Assembly (NCBI GenBank): GCA_015709495.1
Contig: CP054189.1
Location: forward strand, 2,108,001-2,172,000
From: Chthonomonadaceae bacterium
GTDB taxonomy: Bacteria; Armatimonadota; Fimbriimonadia; Fimbriimonadales; Fimbriimonadaceae
Length of the DNA: 64,000 bases
Direction of reading: 5' to 3'
The translations under genes were made by a program, and so were the position numbers. Under the pieces are notes generated by a model. The model did not search any database and had not been told where the DNA came from. It saw only the letters and a list, made by a program, of their open reading frames with translations. The stretch's first letter is position 1. Each line of letters opens with the position of its first letter. Below are positions 36,234 to 45,394 of this stretch, piece after piece.

Positions 36234-37097
36234 TCAATTCCGCATGCCCAAAGCGAGTCGGACCGGCGCTAAAGGAACGGGCTTATCGAGCCACCACTCC
36301 AACGCCAGCGCCATTTGTTCCGCGAACAGCTCTCTGCCGTCGATGGCTCGCAACCCCCGGTTCCTCGCCTCCCGAACGAAGTCCGTGGCCACATTCCGAA
36401 ACATCCGGTCGAAAACTAGCGTCCCGCGGCGAATGTTCACCCAGTCCAGCGGCGGCATTTCGCCGGCCTTCGCACCCAAGGGCGTCGCGTTGATGATCAG
36501 CGAACAGCCAGAAGGGTTCGGGTGCGGAATCAACTCGATATCGCCATACCTACTCAGGAGCGGAACGAGCACGCTCGATTTCATCCGGCCCTGGTTCCAC
36601 ACGCGGACCTTCCATCCCGCCGTGAGCAGACTCACTGACACCGACCTCGCGCCTTGTCCCGCCCCGAGGACCAGCGCCACACCCGGTTCGAGCGACTCCA
36701 GCCTCTTGGCATAAGCGATGGACTCGGTGTTCTTGGCATAGACGCGCTCGCCTTGAAGCAAGAGCGTGTTCGCCACCCCCATCGAATGCTCGCTCATATA
36801 GAAGCGCTCGCCAAGGCGGGCTGCGGCGACCTTCAGAGGGTTCACAACGTGAACGCCCTTGAAGCCACGTTCGACGAGGCCGTTGACGCAAGACTCGAAC
36901 TTGCCGATCGGCGAGTTGACCCGAACGACCTCGGTGGGTTCGCCCAAGGCCTGCAGAGCGATCCGCGTCAGGGCGCAAACAACGTTGGCGATCGGGTCCT
37001 CGCCCGCGACCGCTATCCGGAGGTCTCCCGACTCGTTGGCTGCTAACTCGGACCATTCCGACAGAGGAGTCGGCGGGGAGCCAAATGCGGCTCCCAT
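36234..37097 (-). CDS. shikimate dehydrogenase-like protein with altered active site
   Basis: 287 residues with the AroE fold: GFKGVHVVNPLKVAAARLG (keeping the catalytic-type Lys), GVANTLLL, Rossmann motif LVLGAGQGARSVSVSLL, INATPLG and C-terminal GRELFAEQMALALEWW. Two key features differ. The N-terminal HSxSP shikimate-binding Ser pair is replaced (GEDPIANVV), and the NTD motif with the catalytic Asp reads NTE. It may act on another substrate or with changed activity, or there may be a second aroE elsewhere. Divergent from the M42 peptidase gene. Confidence 0.75.
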   Translation of the reverse strand: MGAAFGSPPTPLSEWSELAANESGDLRIAVAGEDPIANVVCALTRIALQALGEPTEVVRVNSPIGKFESCVNGLVERGFKGVHVVNPLKVAAARLGERFYMSEHSMGVANTLLLQGERVYAKNTESIAYAKRLESLEPGVALVLGAGQGARSVSVSLLTAGWKVRVWNQGRMKSSVLVPLLSRYGDIELIPHPNPSGCSLIINATPLGAKAGEMPPLDWVNIRRGTLVFDRMFRNVATDFVREARNRGLRAIDGRELFAEQMALALEWWLDKPVPLAPVRLALGMRN

Positions 37098-37222
37098 CGT
37101 ATGGAGCGAGGTCTCAGCGGTCTCGATCGGGGGTTCCTACCTTAACAGAATCTCAGTATGCACGAACAACGGGCGCGGCACAAAGCATCCTCGCAAGAGG
37201 TAATGCCAGGTAAAACATCTCC

Positions 37223-38269
37223 ATGGATGATATCTTGCTCGCTCGACTCACCGAAGCCCACGGCGTTCCCGGCCAAGAGGACCAGGTTCGCCAGATCGTC
37301 ATCGAGGAACTCGCCGGGGAATGCGAAATTCGATGCGACAGCATGGGGAATGTGATCGCCTTTCGCAAGGGCAAGAGTTCCGCAGGCAAGAAGCTGATGC
37401 TCGCCGCGCACATGGACGAGATCGGCTTCATCGTCAAGCACATCGACGACAAGGGGTTCCTTCGGCTTCAGACGCTGGGAGGCTGGGATCCGCGCCAGAT
37501 GGCGAGCCAGCGGGTTTTCGTACACACCCAAGACGGTCCGCTTCCTGGAACCCTCATGGCCAGCCAAAAGCCCAAGCACATGCTGACTCCCGAAGAGATG
37601 AACAAGGCATTGCAGGTTCAAAACTACTTCGTCGACGTGGGGCTTGGGGGTGACGAAGCGAAGGCGCGAGTGAAAATCGGGGACATGGTCACGATGAACC
37701 GCGCGTACCAGCGGATGGGGAAGCTGGCAACCTGCAAAGCGATGGACGATCGCGTCGCTCTGTACGTGATGATCCAAGCCATACGGAAGGCCGCCGAGCA
37801 CGAGGTGGACCTGTACGCGGTCGCGACGGTCCAAGAAGAGATCGGCTTGCGGGGCGCGGCGGCGAGCGGCTGGAGCATCCATCCCGACGTGGTCGTCGCC
37901 CTCGACATCACGCTCGCTAACGACATTCCCGGCATCCCGGAAGAGGACCACGTGACGAAATTGGGAAAGGGAACCGCCCTCAAGCTGATGGACAGTTCGC
38001 TGATTTGCCATCCGAAGGTGGTCGATCACTTCCGCGGGCTGGCCGATCGGAACGGGATCGCCTACCAGATCGAAGTGCTGCCTATGGGGGGGACCGATGC
38101 GGGAGGCGTCCAGCGGCTGCATGGAGGCATCCCGGCGTTTACGCTTTCCATTCCCACGCGCTACGTCCACACGGTGAATGAAACGGTCCACGAGGCCGAC
38201 GTCGATTCCTCGGTGGAGCTCTTGGCCCGGTACATCGAAGACTGCCACACGGGCAATTACGCCTACTGA
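37223..38269 (+). CDS. M42 family metallo-aminopeptidase
   Basis: 348-residue cytoplasmic glutamyl/endoglucanase-type M42 peptidase, usually a tetrahedral dodecamer trimming peptides. Metal and catalytic residues are seen in order: AAHMDEIGF (His), CKAMDDRVA (Asp), VQEEIGLRGA (Glu-Glu), ALDITLA (Asp), and HTVNETVHEAD near the C-terminus (His). GGTDAGGVQRLHGGIP is also typical. Its end overlaps the motE-like gene on the other strand by seven bases. Confidence 0.93.
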   Translation: MDDILLARLTEAHGVPGQEDQVRQIVIEELAGECEIRCDSMGNVIAFRKGKSSAGKKLMLAAHMDEIGFIVKHIDDKGFLRLQTLGGWDPRQMASQRVFVHTQDGPLPGTLMASQKPKHMLTPEEMNKALQVQNYFVDVGLGGDEAKARVKIGDMVTMNRAYQRMGKLATCKAMDDRVALYVMIQAIRKAAEHEVDLYAVATVQEEIGLRGAAASGWSIHPDVVVALDITLANDIPGIPEEDHVTKLGKGTALKLMDSSLICHPKVVDHFRGLADRNGIAYQIEVLPMGGTDAGGVQRLHGGIPAFTLSIPTRYVHTVNETVHEADVDSSVELLARYIEDCHTGNYAY

Positions 38270-38829
38270 GCTTTCGTCGCCGCCTTTTGGAGAAGCTTGG
38301 AGATCTTAGACGCCCGCTCAGGCTTGAGCGCGGCGAGTAGCTCGGCCACCTTATCGGCCTTCATCACAGACAGTTGAAGGGCGAGGTCGTCGTCCGACCA
38401 ATCCGCCACGATCGCGACGAGCGCCGAGGCCTCCATGGTGTTCCAGAGCTTTGCCAGCGCCTTTTGCCCTGAGAGCGGGTCGGACGGGGCCTCGTCGGCC
38501 GTTGCCGACTGTGGAGAAGCGGTTGCTGGAGTTGCCGATGAAGCAGCGGTTGCGGCAGGAGGCGGCACGGCGGGATCCTCAGGAGGCGGTTTCTGCGAGT
38601 CTGTCTGCGACTTGGCTTCCTCGGGCTTGCCTTCGGGCGGCTCGGCCTTCTGGGCGGCGTCCGATTCGGTTTCCGATTCGGGCTTCTCGTCCGTCGCGTT
38701 CGCATAGGCTCCGCTCGCGGCGGCTTTCTTTTTCTCGGGCGACACTCCGGGAATGTGGATCACCCCGGTGAAGATCAACCCGAAGAGGGTCGCGAGCAGA
38801 ATGGGAAGCGCATAGATCGCGTATTTCAT
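38263..38829 (-). CDS. MotE-like flagellar protein (MgtE-N domain)
   Basis: 188 residues: one N-terminal membrane helix (about 5-24), a long Pro/Ala/Glu-rich linker (30-115), then an MgtE intracellular N-like domain (NTMEASALVAIVADWSDDDLAL, MKADKVAELLAALKPERASKI). This is the architecture of MotE/FlbB proteins that lie at the end of flagellar operons and help stator assembly. Start overlaps the transglycosylase stop (ATGA). Last gene of the flgB operon. Confidence 0.75.
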   Translation of the reverse strand: MKYAIYALPILLATLFGLIFTGVIHIPGVSPEKKKAAASGAYANATDEKPESETESDAAQKAEPPEGKPEEAKSQTDSQKPPPEDPAVPPPAATAASSATPATASPQSATADEAPSDPLSGQKALAKLWNTMEASALVAIVADWSDDDLALQLSVMKADKVAELLAALKPERASKISKLLQKAATKAQ

Positions 38830-39422
38830 GGTCGTTCCTTCTTGGCGTTATAGAGGCTCATCACTCGGCGAACGTAGGCCTGCGTCTCCGCGTAGGGAGG
38901 GATGCCGCCGTGGCGCTCGACCGCGCCTGGACCCGCGTTGTACGCCGCAAGAGCCTTTTCGAGAGAGCCGAATTTCTGGAGCATCTGAGACAGGTACTTC
39001 GCGCCGCCTGAGAGGTTTTGTTCGGGATCGAAAGGCTGGGCGACTCCGAGGGCGGTCGCCGTCGAGGGCATGAGCTGGGTGAGTCCGAGCGCGCCCGCCC
39101 GTGAACGCGCCGCCGGATCGTAGCCGCTCTCGGCAGCGACGAGCGAATCGAGCAGGTCCGGATCGAGCCCCTCCCGCAGGGCCGCAGATTCAATCAGAGA
39201 CTTGAGGTGAGTCGGCGAGGAGATCGCCGTCGGACTTGCGCCGAACCCGAACGGATCGAACGGCCGAAGTCCCCCCGACAGGCCGCGCGAGCGAACCTGG
39301 CCCGCGGGCGGATCCGAGGTTGCGTCGGGGCCGCCAGCCGTGCCGAGCTTGTCGGCAATTCGACTCTGCAATTCGGCGATTCGGTTCTGTACGCCCTCGG
39401 GTCCTCGCAAACCGATTCTCAT
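38826..39422 (-). CDS. lytic transglycosylase (SLT), flagellar cluster
   Basis: 198-residue SLT-family muramidase with catalytic Glu in LVAAESGYDPAARSRAGALG, then LTQLMPSTATALGV and AYNAGPGAVERHGGIP. No signal peptide is obvious, consistent with export through the flagellar apparatus as a rod-cap associated, FlgJ-like peptidoglycan hydrolase (inference from position). ATG 39422 overlaps the fliJ stop (ATGA). Confidence 0.88.
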   Translation of the reverse strand: MRIGLRGPEGVQNRIAELQSRIADKLGTAGGPDATSDPPAGQVRSRGLSGGLRPFDPFGFGASPTAISSPTHLKSLIESAALREGLDPDLLDSLVAAESGYDPAARSRAGALGLTQLMPSTATALGVAQPFDPEQNLSGGAKYLSQMLQKFGSLEKALAAYNAGPGAVERHGGIPPYAETQAYVRRVMSLYNAKKERP

Positions 39423-39838
39423 GCGGAACACCTCAACACCGCCCACTCGTCGAGTTCGCGTTGGGCTCGGCGGTCGTACTCCAGTCTGTAGGCTTCGAGG
39501 TCCCTTTCACGGAGTCGTTCGAGCGATTGCAGTTCCTTTCTTGCATGGAGCCATCTCTGGTGAGCAGCTTCTTCTTCTTGCAGGAGAATCGAGAGCGCGC
39601 TCTTGGCCTCAACTTCTTGAAGGTCCAAGGCGTGGAGCAATTGGTCGAGTGCGCGGAGGTCGGAAAGGCTCTGCTTCGCTTGGGAGAGGGCCTCTCTCCG
39701 GCGAGCTTGGATTCTTTCGACGGCCCTTTCGCCTCCGATCCTAGCCCTGGCGGCCGCCGCGAATTCGTTCTTGGCCTCAGTCTCGGCGTGGGCCCGGACC
39801 CGGAGCACCGCGGCCAGGCGGAACCTAAACTTCTTCAT
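39419..39838 (-). CDS. fliJ: flagellar export protein FliJ
   Basis: 139-residue Arg/Glu/Ala-rich coiled coil beginning MKKFRFRLAAVLRVRAHAE, standard FliJ size and position after fliI. FliJ is the central stalk of the FliI ATPase and couples it to FlhA. Overlaps fliI by 14 bases. Confidence 0.85.
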   Translation of the reverse strand: MKKFRFRLAAVLRVRAHAETEAKNEFAAAARARIGGERAVERIQARRREALSQAKQSLSDLRALDQLLHALDLQEVEAKSALSILLQEEEAAHQRWLHARKELQSLERLRERDLEAYRLEYDRRAQRELDEWAVLRCSA

Positions 39839-41141
39839 GGACGACCCCCTTGAGTCCTTCGATCGCCGCGTCCAGCGGGGTCATTTCGTTGCGACTTTGC
39901 CGCAAGAAGCCGTTGATCTTGTCCCAACGCTTGAGCGCCCGGTCGGCCAGAGGCTTGGCGCCCTCCTTATAGGCGCCGATCGCCACGAGGTCCTCCACCT
40001 CACCGTAGGCCGCGATGAGTTCTCGCAGCTTGCGGGCGGTTTCGACATGATCGTCGCCTGCGACCATCGGCATGACCCGGCTGAGGCTATGCGGGAGGTC
40101 GATGGGGGGGTAGTGGCCCTTGGCGGCAAGACTGCGGCTGAGCATGATGTGTCCATCGAGAATCGACCTCGCCGCATCGGAAATGGGCTCAGAGGCGTCG
40201 TCGCCCTCGACAAGGACGGTGTACAGTCCCGTGATCGCGCCCTTGGAGTTGGTGCCCGCCCGCTCCATCAGCTTCGGTAGAGCGGCAAAGACGCTTGGTG
40301 TGTAGCCCTTCGTGCTGGGCGGCTCGCCGATGGCCAGCCCGATCTCTCGTTGAGCCATCGCAAATCGCGTCACCGAGTCCATCATCAGCATAACGGAGAG
40401 GCCCTGATCTCGGAAGTACTCGGCGATCGCGGTGGCGGTGTAGGCAGCCTTCACCCGCACCATCGCGCATTCATCCGAAGTGGCGCAGACCAAGACGCTC
40501 CGTGCGAGACCCTCGGGTCCCAAGTCGTTTTCAATGAACTCGCGCAGTTCTCGGCCCCGCTCGCCAATCAGGGCGATGACGTTCACATCCGCCGACGTGC
40601 CTCGCGCGATCATTCCTAAGAGCGTGCTCTTACCAACCCCCGATCCGGCGAAGATGCCCACGCGCTGGCCTTCGCCAATCGTAAGCATCGCGTCGATCGC
40701 GCGGACCCCGGTAGCGACGGGCCGCTGGATCATCGCGCGCGACATCGGATTCGGGGCCGAGTTGTGGACGGGAATGCGCCGGTGAGTTTCCAGTGCGGGG
40801 CCGCCGTCTGCGGGTTGGCCCAGGCCATCCAAGACCCTGCCCATCAACGAGGGCCCGACGGGGACGGACACGCATTTGCCCGTGGCGTGCGCGATCGAGC
40901 CTGCGCGTACGCCCGCGAGGTCTCCCAGTGGCATCATCAGTACGCGGTCGCCTCGGAACCCCACGACCTCCGCTTGGACGACTTCGGAACCCGTCTCGAT
41001 CCAGCAGGAGTCGCCGATCCGAGCGTTCGGCCCGTTGCTTTCGATCACCAGGCCGACGACTTGCGTGACTCGCCCAGAAACGGAGAGGTTCGGAGCCTGG
41101 TGGATTCGTTCGAGGGCGACTTCGAAGCTTGGAGAGGTCAT
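39825..41141 (-). CDS. fliI: flagellar export ATPase FliI
   Basis: 438-residue F1-beta-like ATPase: Walker A GIFAGSGVGKSTLLGMIARG, catalytic Glu in IGERGRELREF, Walker B SVMLMMDSVTRFAMAQREIGLAIGEPP, and KGYTPSVFAALPKLMERAG. It energises or unfolds export substrates with FliH and FliJ. ATG 41141 overlaps the fliH stop (ATGA); the frame is open further upstream inside fliH but this is not coding. Confidence 0.96.
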   Translation of the reverse strand: MTSPSFEVALERIHQAPNLSVSGRVTQVVGLVIESNGPNARIGDSCWIETGSEVVQAEVVGFRGDRVLMMPLGDLAGVRAGSIAHATGKCVSVPVGPSLMGRVLDGLGQPADGGPALETHRRIPVHNSAPNPMSRAMIQRPVATGVRAIDAMLTIGEGQRVGIFAGSGVGKSTLLGMIARGTSADVNVIALIGERGRELREFIENDLGPEGLARSVLVCATSDECAMVRVKAAYTATAIAEYFRDQGLSVMLMMDSVTRFAMAQREIGLAIGEPPSTKGYTPSVFAALPKLMERAGTNSKGAITGLYTVLVEGDDASEPISDAARSILDGHIMLSRSLAAKGHYPPIDLPHSLSRVMPMVAGDDHVETARKLRELIAAYGEVEDLVAIGAYKEGAKPLADRALKRWDKINGFLRQSRNEMTPLDAAIEGLKGVVHEEV

Positions 41142-41797
41142 GCGGCCTCCTTGTCTTCTCGGAGCGCGCTGAGGATCAAACGGATCTGATTGTCGATCGT
41201 GGAGTCGATGATGCCTCCGTCCGACTCGATTCGGCATCCACCTTGGATGCTCGCATCCTCAACCACGTCGACCCTGTCGAGGGAGGGCGCGCAGGCCAGG
41301 AGTTCTTGCGAGCGCTCGCGGACGACCTCAGAATCGAACGGATTGACCCGAATGCGGGCGACCTTGGCGTGTCGAACTTCCGATAAGGCTCGGCGGACGA
41401 GGGGCAGAACCGATTCCGGATTTGACTCGATCTCGGATGCGAGCACTTTGGCCGCGACCGAGACGGCCAGTTGAGCCAAGGGCAACTCGCAATTCTTCAA
41501 GTACTCGTCCCACGATCGGTCGATGGCGTCCAAGGCTTCTCCGAGCGATGCGCCGAAGCCGCGGATCTGTTCGTCGAACTCGTCTCGCACCTGGCGAATC
41601 CCCTCGTCGCAGCCTGCGGCTACCCCTTGCCGAAACCCCTCGTCGTAGCCCTCCTGCCGCGCGCTCTCCTTCGCTTGCGCAAGGGCTCGTGCGGACCTAC
41701 CCGGACGACCCGATCCGAATTGGGCTTGGATCGCTAGGGCGTCGGCGACGGGCAAGAGAGCTTGAGCGAACGACTTCACCTGAGCGCGCTCAGACAA
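41138..41797 (-). CDS. fliH: flagellar assembly protein FliH
   Basis: 219 residues with a Gly-rich helix (EGYDEGFRQGVAAGCDEGIRQ) showing the spaced G-x3-G pattern and a C-terminal V/A-ATPase E-subunit-like domain (LAVSVAAKVLASEI, GGCRIESDGGIIDSTID). Binds FliI and docks it at the C-ring via FliN. Overlaps fliG by eight bases. Confidence 0.9.
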   Translation of the reverse strand: MSERAQVKSFAQALLPVADALAIQAQFGSGRPGRSARALAQAKESARQEGYDEGFRQGVAAGCDEGIRQVRDEFDEQIRGFGASLGEALDAIDRSWDEYLKNCELPLAQLAVSVAAKVLASEIESNPESVLPLVRRALSEVRHAKVARIRVNPFDSEVVRERSQELLACAPSLDRVDVVEDASIQGGCRIESDGGIIDSTIDNQIRLILSALREDKEAA

Positions 41798-42803
41798 CCA
41801 TCTCCTCCTCGCCGCTCCGGCCGATCGTGATCTCGCCCGCCTCTTCGAGCCGACGGATCGCTCCCACGATCTTCTGCTGAGCCTCTTCGACCACCCGCAC
41901 CCGAACGGGACCCATGAACTCCATGTCCTCTTTCAGCATCGCCACGGCCCGTTCGGACATATTCTTGAACACTTTCTCCTCGACTTCAGGCCCCACGCCC
42001 TTGAGAGCGGTCGCGAGCTCCTTCATGTCGACTTCTTTGAGAATCTGCTGCACGGCCCTGTCGTCCAGTTGGACGATGTCTTCGAACACGAACATCATGT
42101 TCTTGATCCTGTCGGCAAGGTCGGGGTTCGTTTCCGAGAGCATCTCCATGATCAGCCGCTCGGTGGATCGGTCCACGCGGTTGAGGAGGTCGACGAGGGC
42201 CTTCGGGCCGCCTGCCTTGCGAAGGTCCGAAGACAGCACGCTCGAAACCTTCTTTTCAAGAACCTGCTCGACCCTTTGAATGACTTCAGGCGGGGTCTGC
42301 TCCATGCTCGCGATCCTGCCCGCTACCTCGGCCCGGAGGTCCGGCGGGAGCTTGGTCAAGATCTGCGCCGCCGCGCCGGTTGGCATGAACGAAAGCACCA
42401 GCGCGATAGTTTGAGGGTGCTCATCTTGAATGAAGCTCAAGACCTGCGAGGGGTCGGCCTTTTTGAGGAACTCGAACGGCACGACTTGCATGGCGTCGAT
42501 GATCCGCTGCATCGTGTTCGTGGCCTGTTCCGCGCCAAAAGCGTGCTCGAGCACCTTCTTGGCCTGCTCGATACCGCCCTCCGCAATAAAGTCCTGGGCG
42601 ATCGCCATCTCATAGAACTCGTTAATGATGTCTTCGCGCTGATCGGGCGTCACTCGGTCGAGCCGCGCGACCTCGAGCGAAAGCTGCTCGATCTGATCTT
42701 CTTTGAAGTGCCGGATCACCTGTCCGGCGGCCTCGGGGCCGAACACCATCAGCATGATCGCTGCTTTCTGTTTGCTCGTGAGCTCTTCACGCCGACGCAT
42801 CAC
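41790..42803 (-). CDS. fliG: flagellar motor switch protein FliG
   Basis: 337-residue C-ring protein with N-terminal FliF-binding domain (LTSKQKAAIMLMVFGPEAAG), middle domain with DEHPQTIALVLSFM (EHPQTIA motif) and C-terminal torque domain with charged residues contacting the stator (LDDRAVQQILKEVDMKELA, VFKNMSERAVAMLKEDM). ATG overlaps the fliF stop (ATGA). Confidence 0.97.
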   Translation of the reverse strand: MMRRREELTSKQKAAIMLMVFGPEAAGQVIRHFKEDQIEQLSLEVARLDRVTPDQREDIINEFYEMAIAQDFIAEGGIEQAKKVLEHAFGAEQATNTMQRIIDAMQVVPFEFLKKADPSQVLSFIQDEHPQTIALVLSFMPTGAAAQILTKLPPDLRAEVAGRIASMEQTPPEVIQRVEQVLEKKVSSVLSSDLRKAGGPKALVDLLNRVDRSTERLIMEMLSETNPDLADRIKNMMFVFEDIVQLDDRAVQQILKEVDMKELATALKGVGPEVEEKVFKNMSERAVAMLKEDMEFMGPVRVRVVEEAQQKIVGAIRRLEEAGEITIGRSGEEEMVV

Positions 42804-44416
42804 CTATCCTCCAATAGCCACGTCTTGAGAAGCATGGCGACGATGGCGGGCTTCTCCGACGCCATCTTCTTGATCTGTTCGAGGGGAACGTTGAGTTTTT
42901 CTTGAATGTCGCCGATGTCGACCGGCTCCTGATGAGCCGCTTGCACATGGCCTGCCGCGCTGACAGCCCGTTCTAAGCTCCGCTGGCTGGCAGTCGCGCC
43001 CGAACCCGCGATCATCGGGGCTCCCTCACCGCCTCCCGAGTACGCGAGCGTGCCGTCGGGAAGAGCTTGGACGAGGACGTTCTGGCTCTTCGCGGTCTTG
43101 CCGAGCGACTTCAGCACGATGAACGACACCAATACGAGCGCGACGACCGGCAGCAACGAGAACACCTGCTGCATCATCTCCTTCGAGGAATTCGAGGCTG
43201 CGAGCGTCTGGAGTTCTTTGGCGGCCTTGTCGTCGAATTCGGCTTGCGTGACGGCGACCGAATAGTTCGGGTCGTTCGCCTTGGGACCGAGGAATCCGCG
43301 CAGGACGTCCTCCACGGGTTTGATGTCGGTCACTGTCTTGCTGTTGACCAGAACGCTAAGCGAAAGGCTCGTGATCGATCCTGGGGCCTTCTCGGTTTCC
43401 GTGTAGGTTCGATCGTACGGGTATTGAACTTCGTTGTGGCTGCCCTTGTATCCCGTCCCGTTGCCGGCTGCCGTTGTCCCGGCTCCCCCTCCGAGACCTG
43501 CGACACCGCCCGCGCCGGCAGCGTCGCCCGTCATCGTCTCCTGAATCGTAGTGGCCGAGATCGGGTCCGCGTGCGCGGTCATTTTCTCGGCGCGCTCTTT
43601 GGCTTGGTCGTAGTTCATCTCGACACGGACCGTGAGCAGAGAGTTGCCGGGGCCGTACGCCCGGTCGAGGATCGGCTGCAGCTCCCGCTTGATTCTCCGG
43701 GCCTCGGCGATCTGCCCCTCGATCTTGGTGGCGACAAGCCCCGAATAGCTGGCGATTTCCGCCCCGTCGTAGAGGGTCGCGCCGCTCTGGTTTACGACCG
43801 TTACGTTTTTGGGGTCGAGGCCAGGAACGGCCTTGGCCACGAGCGAGGCGATCGCCTTGGCTTGGTCGGCGCCGACGCTCGCTCCCGCCCTCTCGATGAG
43901 AGTCACGCTGGCCGACGGCGGATCGTCTTCGGCGGCGAAAGCGCCTTTCGAGCCCAGGTTGAGCAGAACTCGCGCCGATTCGACGCCGCCGATCACTTCG
44001 ATCGTCTTGGCGATCTCACCCTCACGGATCGCCGTCAGCCGAGCCTCTTCGACCGCCTTCGGGCTCATCATGTTGATGTTCGCAAGGTCATTGTTGCCCA
44101 AGTGCCCAGAACTCGGCGCCATCCCCGAAGCCGCCAACGACGCTTGAACCTGCGCGACCTTATCGGAAGGCACCTTGACGTTGCCTTGCAGGTCGAATTC
44201 GACGGGGATACCCATCCGCTGAATCTCTGCGACGACCTTGCCTTGGTCGGCGGTTGTGAGGCCCCCATACGCCATCGCCATCTTCGGCCGCGTAGCGAAA
44301 TAGAAACTGCCCGCGAGCAGCATGACGAGAAACGCGCTCCCGAAGAGGGTGACGACCTTTTGCGTGCGGTCGGCGGTCTCCCACCAGGTACGAAGTCTTA
44401 AGAGCAATCCACCCAT
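42800..44416 (-). CDS. fliF: flagellar MS-ring protein FliF
   Basis: 538 residues: first membrane helix (about 24-45), ring-building motifs (KVPSDKVAQVQASLAASGM, LARxxEGEIAxTI-type block as AIREGEIAKTIEVI, ARVLLNLG), a Gly/Thr-rich linker (about 300-330), second helix (about 425-448), and a C-terminal FliG-binding tail. Founding ring of the basal body. Confidence 0.96.
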   Translation of the reverse strand: MGGLLLRLRTWWETADRTQKVVTLFGSAFLVMLLAGSFYFATRPKMAMAYGGLTTADQGKVVAEIQRMGIPVEFDLQGNVKVPSDKVAQVQASLAASGMAPSSGHLGNNDLANINMMSPKAVEEARLTAIREGEIAKTIEVIGGVESARVLLNLGSKGAFAAEDDPPSASVTLIERAGASVGADQAKAIASLVAKAVPGLDPKNVTVVNQSGATLYDGAEIASYSGLVATKIEGQIAEARRIKRELQPILDRAYGPGNSLLTVRVEMNYDQAKERAEKMTAHADPISATTIQETMTGDAAGAGGVAGLGGGAGTTAAGNGTGYKGSHNEVQYPYDRTYTETEKAPGSITSLSLSVLVNSKTVTDIKPVEDVLRGFLGPKANDPNYSVAVTQAEFDDKAAKELQTLAASNSSKEMMQQVFSLLPVVALVLVSFIVLKSLGKTAKSQNVLVQALPDGTLAYSGGGEGAPMIAGSGATASQRSLERAVSAAGHVQAAHQEPVDIGDIQEKLNVPLEQIKKMASEKPAIVAMLLKTWLLEDR

Positions 44417-44482
44417 GTTTGTCCCGTTGTTGCGGGGACATTCCTGTCGCGCGCCTTAGCGGCAAGTGCGAGTGCGACTCGC

Positions 44483-44779
44483 CTACACCTGCGTGCGGCT
44501 AATCTCTTGGTACGCTTCGAGCAGCTTGTTGCGAACCTGAAGCGTGAGCTCCATGGCGACGCTCGCGCGTTCCATGGCGATCATTACGTCATGAATATCC
44601 ACCGGCTGACCCGTCATAAGGGCTTCCTGCTGCACCCGAGATTCGTTCTGGGCCGCATTGACCTCCCTCAGGACGTCCATCAGCTTGCTGGCGAAGTCAC
44701 CGCCTTGGGAATCGCCCACGGGCTTCTCGAACTGGGGAAGTCCGAGCGGCTTGGATGTGGCGATGTCGTGGATTCTCAT
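44483..44779 (-). CDS. fliE: flagellar hook-basal body protein FliE
   Basis: 98 residues with GDFASKLMDVLREVNAAQNES, VDIHDVMIAMERASVAMELT and VRNKLLEAYQEISRTQV, the typical helical FliE pattern. Links the MS-ring to the rod. Sits between the small gene at 44809 and fliF. Confidence 0.95.
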   Translation of the reverse strand: MRIHDIATSKPLGLPQFEKPVGDSQGGDFASKLMDVLREVNAAQNESRVQQEALMTGQPVDIHDVMIAMERASVAMELTLQVRNKLLEAYQEISRTQV

Positions 44780-44808
44780 GTCTGTACCTTTCGTGGGAGA
44801 AATTTGGG

Positions 44809-44997
44809 TTAGCGTTCACTCACCGACTTCGTGCCGTAAACTCGCCGCGGTGGCTTTTGCACCAGGGACTCCTCCGGGGCGGTCTGAGCCCTCGTGAGGT
44901 CGGCGTATTCGCCCTCGACGCACTCGGCCAAGTTGCGCAACCGCTGGAGCACGGCCGGCCGCCAGTTTCGATGCCAATTGGAAGGTGAGGAGTACAT
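44809..44997 (-). CDS. small hypothetical protein between flgC and fliE
   Basis: 62-residue frame that exactly fills the gap between flgC (stop at 45002) and fliE (start 44779). A good ribosome site (AGGAAAGG) overlaps the end of flgC, 9 bases before ATG 44997. The product is polar with no membrane segment and I see no homology (CVEGEYADLTRA, PEESLVQKPPRRV). Position and spacing favour a real translated gene; a role in rod or basal body assembly would be guesswork. Confidence 0.5.
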   Translation of the reverse strand: MYSSPSNWHRNWRPAVLQRLRNLAECVEGEYADLTRAQTAPEESLVQKPPRRVYGTKSVSER

Positions 44998-45001
44998 CGT
45001 C

Positions 45002-45394
45002 TTACACCTTTCCTATCGACAGAGCGCTGCGGATCATCGTCCTGGCGGAGTTGAAGGCAGCGATGTTCGCTTCGTACGACCGCGAGGCCGAGATCATGTT
45101 GACCATCTCGTAAATGGGTTCGACATTGCTGTAAATCACGTTGCCCTCGGCGTCGGCAAACGGGTTCCCAGGCTCATGCACGACGCGGAACGGAGCTTGG
45201 TCCTCGACGGTTCGAACCACCTTGACCCCGTCGCGGTCGGGAGCGAGAACGACCTCCAACCTGCGAAACGGGTCCTTTCCGTTGACCCGCATCGTGTTGG
45301 CGTTGGCGATGTTGCTGGAAATCACGTCCATTCGAAACCGCTCGGCGGCGAGGCCGGAAGCTGTTGTCTTGAGGGCGCCCGAAAGGGTGCTCAT
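45002..45394 (-). CDS. flgC: flagellar rod protein FlgC
   Basis: 130 residues with the N-terminal rod-protein helix (LKTTASGLAAERFRMDVISSNIANANT) and the C-terminal EPIYEMVNMISASRSYEANIAAFNS. Its ATG overlaps the flgB stop by one base (TAATG). Confidence 0.95.
   Translation of the reverse strand: MSTLSGALKTTASGLAAERFRMDVISSNIANANTMRVNGKDPFRRLEVVLAPDRDGVKVVRTVEDQAPFRVVHEPGNPFADAEGNVIYSNVEPIYEMVNMISASRSYEANIAAFNSARTMIRSALSIGKV

Noticed and set aside
35954-36493. Plus-strand frame of 179 codons after phhA
   Set aside because: Low-complexity composition, half of it antisense to the AroE-like gene, no ribosome site and no family.
43067-44401. Plus-strand frame of about 440 codons
   Set aside because: Antisense to fliF.
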